Source: Lachnospiraceae bacterium AB2028 (GTDB taxonomy: Bacteria > Bacillota > Clostridia > Lachnospirales > Lachnospiraceae). Taken from it: a DNA stretch of 64,000 nt. Position numbers and translations under genes: made by a program. The stretch is taken from positions 1 to 64,000 of the forward strand of contig JHYJ01000008.1 of the NCBI GenBank assembly GCA_000621425.1, given 5' to 3'. Within the stretch, counting starts at the first letter, position 1. Each line of letters starts with the position of its first letter. Shown piece after piece: positions 8,362-16,945 of the stretch. The notes under the pieces were generated by a model. It did not search any database and was not told the origin of the DNA. It worked only from the letters and a program-made list of their open reading frames with translations.

Positions 8362-9186
8362 CTATACCTGCATATGCTCAGCCATTACAGCTTCCAGCAT
8401 CTTTATGACTCTATAATTTTCTTTTACATCATGTACCCTGACATAATCGATTTCCTGTAAAAACGCATATGCGGTAATCGCTAAAGTCCCTTCTAATCTC
8501 TCATCAACAGGAAGATCTAACGTATTTCCTATAACCGATTTTCTTGATACACCTAACAACACCGGAAAGCCTTCTTTTTTAAGCACTGCCACATGCTTTA
8601 TCAAAGACAGGCACTCATTTGTATCCATACCAAAACCGATTCCCGGATCAAGAATGATATTCTCACGTGTTATGCCTGCCGCAAGAAGTTCATCAATTTT
8701 AGCCATAAGGCCGGCAGACACGGTCTGTATATTCACGTCTTTTTTCCGCTCATTAAGATTCTTTATTATCCCTGTGGAACCATCAAACGCCGCAGACGGG
8801 TTATATGAAAGACAATATCTGCAATTTCTTTCTGCCAGCAACGGTATCATCTCCGGATCAGCCGCTGCGGAAATATCATTTACAATATCCGCTCCTGCAT
8901 CAAGTGCAGCCCTTGCAGTTTTCGCCTTATATGTATCTATAGAAATAACAGCAGTCGGAATCTTCTTCCTGACTGCCTCTATTACCGGCACCACTCTTTG
9001 TATTTCTTCCTCAGCAGAGACAATTCCCGCCCCCGGTCTTGTGGATTCACCGCCTATGTCTATTATATCCGCACCTTCTTCAAGCATTTTTTCGGCATGG
9101 GCTGCTGCCACATCCGTCAGCGCAAACTTCCCACCATCCGAAAATGAATCAGGTGTTACATTCAGTACTCCCCATATCTTCATCAT
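8362..9186 (-). CDS. folP: Dihydropteroate synthase FolP
   Basis: FolP condenses hydroxymethyldihydropterin pyrophosphate with p-aminobenzoate and is the target of sulfonamides. The 274-residue TIM barrel shows both family signatures: GVLNVTPDSFSDGG (6-19) and DIGGESTRPGA (near 43-53), plus the pterin-site lysine in LGVSRKSVIG near 212. It starts 8 bp downstream of folE and is followed after 58 bp by the folB-folK fusion. The length and motifs are complete and nothing looks unusual. Confidence 0.96.
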   Translation of the reverse strand: MMKIWGVLNVTPDSFSDGGKFALTDVAAAHAEKMLEEGADIIDIGGESTRPGAGIVSAEEEIQRVVPVIEAVRKKIPTAVISIDTYKAKTARAALDAGADIVNDISAAADPEMIPLLAERNCRYCLSYNPSAAFDGSTGIIKNLNERKKDVNIQTVSAGLMAKIDELLAAGITRENIILDPGIGFGMDTNECLSLIKHVAVLKKEGFPVLLGVSRKSVIGNTLDLPVDERLEGTLAITAYAFLQEIDYVRVHDVKENYRVIKMLEAVMAEHMQV

Positions 9187-9194
9187 TCTTTTCC

Positions 9195-9758
9195 TCAGAC
9201 TTTAAGTAACTCTGTAACTTCTGTGCAGAGCTTTTCATCATCCTTAAATAATCCACGCTTTTCAACAGTGACAGTCCGTGTCCCCGGCTTTTTTACCCCA
9301 CGCATGGTCATGCACATATGCTCTGCACTTATAATGACCATGACGCCTTTCGGTGCAAGTTCACCGTCATCCATTATCGCATCAGCTATCTGGGCAGTCA
9401 TATGCTCCTGTATCTGCAGACGCTTTGCATAGACCTCCACAGTCCGTGCAAGTTTACTTATACCGGTCACTTTACCATTCGGAATATAGGCTATATGAAC
9501 AGTGCCAAAGAAAGGCAACATGTGATGTTCACATAGAGAATAAAACGGAATATCCCGCTCAAGGACCACGCCTTTTGAGTCAGATTCAAAAACCCTGCTC
9601 AAATGAGCATGGGGATCATCATCCATCCCTGACATAAGCTCTGTATACATCCTTGCTACACGGCATGGTGTTTCTTTTAATCCGTCTCTATCAGGATCTT
9701 CGCCTATCGCTTCTAACAAAAGCTTTACCGCTTCTGCCGCTTTTTTTTCATCTACCAT
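9195..9758 (-). CDS. folE: GTP cyclohydrolase I FolE
   Basis: FolE converts GTP to dihydroneopterin triphosphate, the first step of folate synthesis. The 187-residue protein has the zinc ligands C76 and H79 in [11 protein letters not shown] and C149 in SAEHMCM, followed by the conserved [12 protein letters not shown] chose the ATG at 9758, preceded by GGAGGAACGAA, over an in-frame ATG at 9776. It lies 21 bp downstream of folC. A separate zinc-independent type IB enzyme is not seen here. Confidence 0.96.
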   Translation of the reverse strand: MVDEKKAAEAVKLLLEAIGEDPDRDGLKETPCRVARMYTELMSGMDDDPHAHLSRVFESDSKGVVLERDIPFYSLCEHHMLPFFGTVHIAYIPNGKVTGISKLARTVEVYAKRLQIQEHMTAQIADAIMDDGELAPKGVMVIISAEHMCMTMRGVKKPGTRTVTVEKRGLFKDDEKLCTEVTELLKV

Positions 9759-9779
9759 TTCGTTCCTCCATAGCAACGG

Positions 9780-11075
9780 CTATTTTTCATAAGCCGTTTT
9801 AAACCGCCATAGCCAGGATAGGGATCCTGATGCTACTATTGGGCAACCATCGTTCATTTCCGATAATAGGTACGCTGTCTCTAGAGCTTCCTCGATGCTG
9901 TCTGCCGCAGTTACATTCTCAAGATAGTTGCACGCTTCTTTAGCCAGCTCATATGAAGGGAGCGCTCTTTCGTTTTCAGGCGGTGTTACCGTTATGATGC
10001 TCACTGCCGCCCCCGACAAAATCTTTAATATTTTATCATATTCCTTGTCTTTAAGAACCCCCAGTATAAATACGGACTTTTCATCCGGGAAATAAAGATC
10101 CAGCGACTCCTTAAGTCTGCATGCCGCATCAGGATTGTGCGCTCCGTCCACTATTATATATGGTTTCCTCCCCAGTACGGAAAAACGACCAAACCACTCC
10201 GTAGTTTCAAGCCCTGCCCGCAGAGCCTTGTCGGATATCTCAAAACCTTTTTTTGACAGAACATCCAAAGCAGCTACTGCAACTGCAGCATTTTCAGGTT
10301 GGTTGAGCCCTGCAAGACTTATAGCCAGTCCTTTATGCTCCGCAACATCGAATTTCTGTTTTTTTATTGAGTACCTGATTTTTTCAGGAGCAGCGAAATA
10401 GATATCAGTCCCCTTTTCCTTGCACCTTTCAGAAAGTACTCTTTTCACTTCGCCATGCTGGATACCGCTTACTACAGAAGTACCTTCTTTTATTATCGCA
10501 CCCTTGCAGTCAGCGATTTCCTCAAGAGTATCCCCGAGTATCCTTTTATGATCAAGATCTATATGGGCAAAAACAGCAACCAAAGGTGCGGGAATAACAT
10601 TTGTGGAATCATCCCTGCCGCCAAGTCCGCATTCCATCACCACAATATCACATTCCTTCTCTTGGAAATAAAGCAGCGCTACTGCGGTTTCTGTTTCGAA
10701 AACGGTCGGACGGCCAAGCCCTTCAGCCACCATCTCATCAGAAGCCATCTTAACCTTTGTCAGGATCCGGCAAAAATCCTTTTTTGATATAGGCCGCCCG
10801 TTTATCTGTATCTTTTCTCTTGGGAAAGCAATATGCGGTGAGAAAAACCTTCCGGTCTTATAACCGGCGGTTTTCAGAACTGTTGAAATATATGCAAGTA
10901 TGGATCCCTTACCATTAGTTCCTGCTATATGGACAAACTTAAGCGACTTCTCCGGTTCTTCCAATCGCCTTAAGAGCTCTTTTATGCTATCCAGCCCCAG
11001 TACCATTCCCGATACGGATATCTCATCCATATAAAGGGCTGCTTCCTTTTCCGTCAGAATCGTCTCTTCACTCAT
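9780..11075 (-). CDS. folC: Bifunctional folylpolyglutamate / dihydrofolate synthase FolC
   Basis: FolC is a Mur-ligase-like enzyme that adds glutamate to dihydropteroate or to folates. The 431-residue protein has the ATP-binding loop HIAGTNGKGS (49-58), the CGLGGRDDSTN motif near 150-160, and VDGAHNPDA near 310, all typical of the family. It starts 12 bp downstream of the small PH-domain gene and leads the folate series. Whether it has both activities cannot be judged by eye, but with one folC copy next to folP a bifunctional role is usual. Confidence 0.95.
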   Translation of the reverse strand: MSEETILTEKEAALYMDEISVSGMVLGLDSIKELLRRLEEPEKSLKFVHIAGTNGKGSILAYISTVLKTAGYKTGRFFSPHIAFPREKIQINGRPISKKDFCRILTKVKMASDEMVAEGLGRPTVFETETAVALLYFQEKECDIVVMECGLGGRDDSTNVIPAPLVAVFAHIDLDHKRILGDTLEEIADCKGAIIKEGTSVVSGIQHGEVKRVLSERCKEKGTDIYFAAPEKIRYSIKKQKFDVAEHKGLAISLAGLNQPENAAVAVAALDVLSKKGFEISDKALRAGLETTEWFGRFSVLGRKPYIIVDGAHNPDAACRLKESLDLYFPDEKSVFILGVLKDKEYDKILKILSGAAVSIITVTPPENERALPSYELAKEACNYLENVTAADSIEEALETAYLLSEMNDGCPIVASGSLSWLWRFKTAYEK

Positions 11076-11087
11076 TTCGGTACGCTT

Positions 11088-11477
11088 TTATGAGTCCATC
11101 ATACCATCAGCATCTATATCTATGCCGTTTCCTATATCCAGCATGTTGACGGTGCGTCTCTTTATCCTTGCCTTTTCTGAAGCCGCAAGAATAAAATCCT
11201 TTATTTCCTGGGCATTCTTTACGTGACTGATATACAGCTCCTTATCTGTGGTATCCCCCGTAAAGCATTTCACTGTACCAAGCCCCATCATTCTCTCACC
11301 TAATGTTCTTATGAGCTCCACATCCTGAACCTTGTACATATAACAGTCATTCTGTGTCTTCTTTAGAACACCGGCATCTATCCTGATAAGATCATCTTTT
11401 ATGGTATAAGTCGTAAATGTCCAGGGCAGTCCTAAAAACATAAGCCTTTTTTTCTCACGATACTCAGCCATACTCAT
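11088..11477 (-). CDS. Small PH-domain (bPH, YdbS/YdbT-like) protein
   Basis: The 129-residue protein resembles the bacterial pleckstrin-homology fold: short beta strands (YTIKDDLIRIDAGVLKKTQN), a VQDVELIRTL segment, then a final helix (AQEIKDFILAASEKARIKRR). It lacks the membrane helices found in most YdbS-type proteins, so it would be a free cytoplasmic domain. It is placed between the PilZ gene (85 bp upstream) and folC (12 bp downstream). Its role is not known. The fold assignment comes from the sequence pattern and is moderate. Confidence 0.65.
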   Translation of the reverse strand: MSMAEYREKKRLMFLGLPWTFTTYTIKDDLIRIDAGVLKKTQNDCYMYKVQDVELIRTLGERMMGLGTVKCFTGDTTDKELYISHVKNAQEIKDFILAASEKARIKRRTVNMLDIGNGIDIDADGMMDS

Positions 11478-11561
11478 CCTCCGTCTGTTTCATCAGCACC
11501 AGGGAGTTCCCGGTAAACTTTCTTCCATCAACAACCTCTTCCCATAACAAGCTGTCACTAA

Positions 11562-12266
11562 TTACTTAGGCATGTACTGCTCATTATCATTTTCATCCTT
11601 CTTAAGGGAAAGACGTGCCAGATAATCTATAACATCCTGGTTCTGCTCCGGCGACCTGCAGCCATAGAGAACATACTGGTCAGTTCTTTCCTTACGGATT
11701 ATCTTTCCCTTCATACGGATCTGCTGTCCGCCCCTGTCGTTGAAAGTACAAGTCACACCGGTTCCCATGACGATCTGAACACGCTTTTTAGGATCCATAA
11801 CAAAAGCAAAACCGCTGGGGCTTACATCCTTAAGTGTGGTGAACACCTGATCCACCACGCCCTCGATATTGAATACTGCCGGCTGCCATACATAGGTACG
11901 CTTCTCACCACGCCTGTTCTCTATACCGGTAGTCATGGAGCTTACGATCCTGTGATATACCAAACCGTCTTTCCTGACTGTAGCGATATGACAGTTTTTA
12001 AAAGTCCAATTATTTCCCTCCGCATCCGTAGCCTGCAGATGTATACGAATATTTTCACCTGCAAAATTAACCCTGACGCCTTTATGCATGAAAGGTATGA
12101 CAAGCAGCCCCTTATTTCCGGACTGCATTACACGTGAAACAAACTTGGCCTGCATGTCGCCGCCATTGTTCACAGTGATCTGTACTTTTGTCCCCATCGA
12201 GATATCAGCAAAATTCATAGTGTTTATTTTAGCATAATTGCGCGTCGTTCGCCATCCATGGCTCAC
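11562..12266 (-). CDS. PilZ-domain c-di-GMP receptor, YcgR-like
   Basis: The protein has an N-terminal YcgR-N-type beta-barrel (about 17-110) and a C-terminal PilZ domain. Both halves of the c-di-GMP site are present: RGEKR (119-123, RxxxR) and DVSPSG (147-152, DxSxxG). YcgR-like proteins slow the flagellar motor when c-di-GMP is high. The start is uncertain. The GTG at 12266 has GAGGG a few bases upstream, while the ATG at 12218 fits the domain start better but has no ribosome binding site and sits 7 bases after a TAAAAT box. The gene lies between glgB and the PH-domain gene, so motility control and glycogen genes share one region. Confidence 0.82.
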   Translation of the reverse strand: MSHGWRTTRNYAKINTMNFADISMGTKVQITVNNGGDMQAKFVSRVMQSGNKGLLVIPFMHKGVRVNFAGENIRIHLQATDAEGNNWTFKNCHIATVRKDGLVYHRIVSSMTTGIENRRGEKRTYVWQPAVFNIEGVVDQVFTTLKDVSPSGFAFVMDPKKRVQIVMGTGVTCTFNDRGGQQIRMKGKIIRKERTDQYVLYGCRSPEQNQDVIDYLARLSLKKDENDNEQYMPK

Positions 12267-12318
12267 TGTTCCCTCGCAATTATGACAAGCATCCGTGTTT
12301 TACCACATTTTGATTATT

Positions 12319-14196
12319 TTATTTCACAATTACTTTATATATCCTTGCCTCGAACGCATCAATATCTGTTTTTATGATACCTTCTTTGGAATTGAGTTTC
12401 TGAGCTTTCTTTGCTTTTGAACCGCCGTAGGCTTTCCAATTGGTGTCTGCCACCAGTTCCCACTGCTCATCTTTGATCTTAGGTATCTTCTTGGATTTTT
12501 TTGCCTTTTCCTCTGATGTATCAGTTTTTTCCTCATCCTTCTCTTCAGGGAGCTTTACTGCGGTAAATTCAAAATCCTCCACTACCTTATCAGAGAAATT
12601 AAGTACGGCAGCATATCCACCCTTCTTCACATTCCTCTTCATTACGAACAGTACCCTTCCGTCCTGCTCACAATGGAGCCACTCAAACTGCCCCGGCTCA
12701 TACTCATCCTCATAAAAAGCAGGATTCTCTGCATATAGCTTATTCAGTTCACAAAGAAGAGTGTACAGGCCTTTATTTCTTGCATTCTTTAAAAGATCAA
12801 ACTCAACCTCCCTGCTCTCATTCCACTCAGTCTCTTCACCCACTTCATTGCCCATGAACTGGAGTTTCTTTCCGGGATGCATCATCATGTATACATAGTA
12901 AGCCCTTAACTGCGCAAACTTTTCTTCTTCCGTTCCGGGAATCTTATTTAATATGGTGCCCCGGCCTCCCACTACTTCATCATGGGAAAGCGAAAGGATA
13001 AAACGCTCATTATAGAAATACCACATTGAGAAAGTCATCTTATGGTATTCCCTTGCCCTTGCTTCGGGATCAAGCCCCATAAAGTACAGGCTGTCGTACA
13101 TCCAGCCCATGTTCCATTTATAATCAAAGCCAAGTCCGCCTTCTTCTATCGGTTTCGTTACGCCCCCCTGCCAGGATGATGAATCTTCTGCAAAGAGGAT
13201 TACATCAGGATACATTTCCTTAAGGGTCTTGTTTAAGGTTCTGATAAAGTGGCGTCCGGATCCGTTCTCACCCCGGTTTTCCTCACCGCCGTTATAGATA
13301 AGGCAACTTACCGCATCCGTCCTAAGTCCGTCAAAGTGGAATTCCTTTATCCAGTAGTTGGCCGCTGACATAAGGAAGCTGGATACCTCTCCCCTTGCAT
13401 GGTTGAATATACAGGTGCCCCACTGACTGCCCATCTGTTCATTCTCGTATAGTGCAGTAGAATCATATTTCTTCAGTGCGAAATCATCTATTGCAAAATG
13501 AACCGGAACATAGTCCATTATTACACCGATTCCGGCTTTATGACATTCGTTTATAAAGTACTTGAGATCATCAGCATTTCCATACCTGCAGGTAGGTGCA
13601 AAGAATCCGGTAACCTGGTAGCCCCAGGATCCGTCAAAGGGATACTCGCAAAGCGGCATAAGTTCTATATGGGTAAAGCCGCTTTTCTTCACATGCTCAG
13701 TAACAGGCTTTGCCAGTTCCCGGTAGTTAAACCAACCGTTTTCCTTGTCTTTTGGATTTCTTTTAAATGCCCCCATATGCATCTCATATACTGCCATGGG
13801 GCCGTCTATGCAGAGACTTCTTTTTTTCATCCACTCTGCATCATCAAAGACAAAGCCTTTGGACGAACTTATCTTTGATGCACTGCCGGGACGAAGCTCA
13901 GCCTCAAAAGCATATGGATCCGCATGCTCCATACGATATCCGTTTGCTCCATAGATAACATATTTATACATCATCCCCGGCTTTGCCTTTTTAGATTCAA
14001 AACTCCAAATGCCCCTGTCATCCCTTGTCATAGGCTCTTCCTGCCAGGAATTAAACTCTCCGAAAATATTCACTCCGGATGCAGACGGTGCATATGTCCT
14101 AAATACGGTACCCGACTTTCCTGCATGTGCGCCTAAATACTCATATGCATCCGTACATGTTCCTTCGTAAAATCCTTTAAGTTCTTCTTTTTTCAT
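12319..14196 (-). CDS. glgB: 1,4-alpha-glucan branching enzyme GlgB
   Basis: GlgB cuts alpha-1,4 chains and re-attaches them as alpha-1,6 branches. The 625-residue protein has a CBM48 domain (about 15-105) and a GH13 barrel. Conserved sites are YVPVHF near 229, the nucleophile in DGLRTDAV near 290, the acid/base in AEDSSSW near 335, and SHDEVV near 405. A lysine/glutamate-rich stretch around 550-580 (EEKTDTSEEKAKKSKK) interrupts the C-terminal beta domain. AAGGGGAATT precedes the ATG. Other glycogen synthesis genes are absent here. The debranching enzyme at 3506-5722 may act with it. Confidence 0.92.
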   Translation of the reverse strand: MKKEELKGFYEGTCTDAYEYLGAHAGKSGTVFRTYAPSASGVNIFGEFNSWQEEPMTRDDRGIWSFESKKAKPGMMYKYVIYGANGYRMEHADPYAFEAELRPGSASKISSSKGFVFDDAEWMKKRSLCIDGPMAVYEMHMGAFKRNPKDKENGWFNYRELAKPVTEHVKKSGFTHIELMPLCEYPFDGSWGYQVTGFFAPTCRYGNADDLKYFINECHKAGIGVIMDYVPVHFAIDDFALKKYDSTALYENEQMGSQWGTCIFNHARGEVSSFLMSAANYWIKEFHFDGLRTDAVSCLIYNGGEENRGENGSGRHFIRTLNKTLKEMYPDVILFAEDSSSWQGGVTKPIEEGGLGFDYKWNMGWMYDSLYFMGLDPEARAREYHKMTFSMWYFYNERFILSLSHDEVVGGRGTILNKIPGTEEEKFAQLRAYYVYMMMHPGKKLQFMGNEVGEETEWNESREVEFDLLKNARNKGLYTLLCELNKLYAENPAFYEDEYEPGQFEWLHCEQDGRVLFVMKRNVKKGGYAAVLNFSDKVVEDFEFTAVKLPEEKDEEKTDTSEEKAKKSKKIPKIKDEQWELVADTNWKAYGGSKAKKAQKLNSKEGIIKTDIDAFEARIYKVIVK

Positions 14197-14237
14197 AATT
14201 CCCCTTTCTGCCGCTTTAACGATAATCTACCGCCAAA

Positions 14238-15155
14238 TTAATCATTATTTATAGTTACAAACCCCACTCTCACATTATTCCATAACTCATCATTAACCGT
14301 TATGGAATAAGCCCCCAGCAGGTCTGTATAATAACTTCCGCCTATATCATAATATTTTGTGACTGCCTCAAGCACACTTGATGCGTCACCATTCTCTACA
14401 TCACTCTCCGCAAGTGATCTCATATAGGCGTGGGCAATATATTCCCTTTCAACCATTTCTTTCATGAGATCCTCATCTAACCCGGTATTCTTTCTCGCCT
14501 TATCGGACAATTCTGAATACATTTTTTCAGCATCATAGTCAGCATCTGCCAATTCATCTGTGCCTAAGGAAAAGCCTGCTTTCTTTGCCTCCATCTCATA
14601 CAGGGTATCCCTTATGCAGTAATCAAGAGCTGCATCCCGTGCTAAGTCAGAAACATATCCCGAGTTACTGCCATCCTGGTTCATATACAGATTCCAGTAG
14701 GCCTTAGGATCATCTGCATCATAATTAAGCGCCGTAATATTACCCTCTGTTTCAGCTTTGTAAATATAATATCCCAGTTCTTTTAATGTAACATCTGCCA
14801 CATTCGAAGCCGTCTTATTTTCTACGCCGCCCACTTGTTCTACGCTTACTATAACACTATCCGTATGCGCAGATGTATCAAGCTTTATCGCTCTTCTGTA
14901 CAGCAGGGTCGCTATCATAACTATCGCAACACTGAATATGATGGGCCTGTAAAGCTTTATCATACGCCCCGGCCTGGCTGCCCCGGTCATACCACTCTTT
15001 GCCACTTCAGGCTTTATATCACCGCACAGGCTATCCCTTATATTGTGTCCGGTCCTGGGCGACTTGCCATCCTTAATATAACGGAAAGTATACTCAGTAT
15101 CATTTACCGCAGCATTCTGTTCACTGCTTTTTCCTTTTTCAATCACATCTATCAT
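14238..15155 (-). CDS. Membrane-anchored protein with SurA/PrsA N-terminal-like region
   Basis: The 305-residue protein has a cytoplasmic N-terminus (1-69), one membrane segment (about 70-86) and an extracellular helical domain. The part from about 107 to 250 (VTLKELGYYIYKAE, RDAALDYCIRDTLYEMEAKKAGFSL) follows the pattern of SurA/PrsA-type foldase N-domains, but no parvulin isomerase domain follows. It could be a chaperone without isomerase activity. It begins 8 bp after the ABC exporter gene at 15164-16936, so it may assist that transporter or its substrate. Family assignment is tentative. Confidence 0.55.
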   Translation of the reverse strand: MIDVIEKGKSSEQNAAVNDTEYTFRYIKDGKSPRTGHNIRDSLCGDIKPEVAKSGMTGAARPGRMIKLYRPIIFSVAIVMIATLLYRRAIKLDTSAHTDSVIVSVEQVGGVENKTASNVADVTLKELGYYIYKAETEGNITALNYDADDPKAYWNLYMNQDGSNSGYVSDLARDAALDYCIRDTLYEMEAKKAGFSLGTDELADADYDAEKMYSELSDKARKNTGLDEDLMKEMVEREYIAHAYMRSLAESDVENGDASSVLEAVTKYYDIGGSYYTDLLGAYSITVNDELWNNVRVGFVTINND

Positions 15156-15163
15156 AAGATTCT

Positions 15164-16936
15164 TTAATGCTCAAACTGGCTTCTGTAAAGTGTCTTGTAA
15201 AAACCGTCTGCAGCCAATAATTCCTCATGTTTTCCCTGCTCTATTATATTACCATCTCTCATAACAAGTATGCAGTCAGCGTTTTTTATAGTGGACAATC
15301 TGTGCGCTACAATAAAGCTGGTCCGTCCCTGCATCATCTCTGCAAAAGCATCCTGTATCTTAAGCTCTGTCCTTGTATCGATAGAGCTGGTTGCCTCATC
15401 AAGGATAAGCATAGGCGGAAGCGTAAGCATGATCCTTGATATGCATATAAGCTGTTTCTGTCCCTGTGACAGGGCGCCACCATCCTCACCTATCACCGTA
15501 TCATATCCATTTTCAAGCTGCCTTATAAATGAATGGGCATGGGAATTCCTGCAGGCCTGTATCATTTCTTCCTCGCTTGCTTCAGGCTTTCCCATAACTA
15601 TATTTTCCCTGATGGTTCCCGGCTTAAGCCAGGTGTCCTGAAGAACCATGCCATACTCTTTACGAAGAGCACTTTTTTCCACATCCATTATATCAGTTCC
15701 ATCCACCAGTATCTTTCCGGCGTCAACATCATAGAAACGCATCAGCAGGTTTATCAAAGTGGTCTTGCCGCAGCCTGTAGGTCCCACTATCGCATACCTC
15801 TCGCCGGGGTGAACATGGACATTTACATTCTTCAGCAGTTCTTTATTTTTATCGTAAGAAAAAGATACATCCTTTAGTTCCACTTCGCCTTCTGTGGAAA
15901 ACTCAGTAACAAGAGTAGCACTGGTTTCATCTGTTTTTTCATCTATGAGTTCAAACAGACGGCCTGCGCAGGCAAGTGCATTCTGAAGTTCCGTAATCAC
16001 TCCTGATATTTCATTAAAGGGCTTTGTATATTGGTTTGCATATCCTAAAACGGCAGTCAATGCGCCCACGCTCATTTCGCCACCGACAACAAGTATTGCC
16101 CCGAATATAGCCACACAGGCGTATATCATATTGTTGATAAATCTCGTAGACGGATTGGTTAGGGACGATACAAAAGTTGCTTTTAATGAGGCCTTTGCCA
16201 GTACATCATTGTTTGCATCAAAAGCTTCCGCTGCTTCACCTTCTGCCGAAAAGGCGATCATAAGTTTTTCCTGCTCTATCATCTCAGTAATGATCGATGT
16301 CTGCTCGCCGCGCTTTTCCGACTGCTCCTTAAAGAATTTAAAAGATGATGATGCAATGAAGGATGCCACAAGTATAGAAAGTGGTGTCATAACCACCACT
16401 AAAATGGTAATCCGCACATCTATAGTTAACATCATTACCAGGGTTCCGATTATGGTAATAAGTCCGGTAAAGAACTGCGTAAATCCAAGCAGCAGGCCAT
16501 CAGAAAACTGGTCTGCATCAGAGATCACTCTGTTAACCGTCTCTCCTGTTCTATGCGCATCATGGTATGCGATAGAAAGTGCATTTACCTTTTTTATGGA
16601 ATCGTTTCTTATATCCCTTACCGTGCTGTATGCCACGTGGTTATTGCAGGCATTGGTTATCCACTGGGATACGGCGCACACCGCTATTATAGCTGCCATC
16701 TCCATAAGGATTAGCTTTAAGCCGTCAAAATCAACTCTGCCCTTTGTCACTATCAGATCTACAGCATCACCTGTAAGCACAGGAAGATAAAGAGCTAACA
16801 CTGATGAGATGCCCGCAAAAATAAAAGCTGCGATCAGGAATAAAATATATCTGCGCAGGTAATGCAGGATACGCCTTATGATACGGAGATTTTCCGCTGC
16901 CGTATATTTTTGCTGTTTTTTCTTCGAACCCTTCAT
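15164..16936 (-). CDS. ABC exporter, ATPase-permease, catalytically complete subunit
   Basis: The 590-residue half-transporter has six membrane helices (to about 330) followed by a nucleotide-binding domain. Walker A is GPTGCGKTT (near 387), the signature is LSQGQ (near 492), Walker B LILDEA (near 515) has the catalytic glutamate, and the switch histidine is in VAHRLSTI. It starts 9 bp after its partner (16946-18655). The pair matches heterodimeric type IV exporters such as BmrCD, in which one subunit carries the working ATP site. Substrate is unknown: drugs, lipids or peptides are all possible. Confidence 0.9.
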   Translation of the reverse strand: MKGSKKKQQKYTAAENLRIIRRILHYLRRYILFLIAAFIFAGISSVLALYLPVLTGDAVDLIVTKGRVDFDGLKLILMEMAAIIAVCAVSQWITNACNNHVAYSTVRDIRNDSIKKVNALSIAYHDAHRTGETVNRVISDADQFSDGLLLGFTQFFTGLITIIGTLVMMLTIDVRITILVVVMTPLSILVASFIASSSFKFFKEQSEKRGEQTSIITEMIEQEKLMIAFSAEGEAAEAFDANNDVLAKASLKATFVSSLTNPSTRFINNMIYACVAIFGAILVVGGEMSVGALTAVLGYANQYTKPFNEISGVITELQNALACAGRLFELIDEKTDETSATLVTEFSTEGEVELKDVSFSYDKNKELLKNVNVHVHPGERYAIVGPTGCGKTTLINLLMRFYDVDAGKILVDGTDIMDVEKSALRKEYGMVLQDTWLKPGTIRENIVMGKPEASEEEMIQACRNSHAHSFIRQLENGYDTVIGEDGGALSQGQKQLICISRIMLTLPPMLILDEATSSIDTRTELKIQDAFAEMMQGRTSFIVAHRLSTIKNADCILVMRDGNIIEQGKHEELLAADGFYKTLYRSQFEH

Positions 16937-16945
16937 TCTCTTATC

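Noticed and set aside
16131-16790. 219-codon open frame on the plus strand
   Set aside because: It is antisense to the ABC exporter gene, with no ribosome binding site or recognisable domain.
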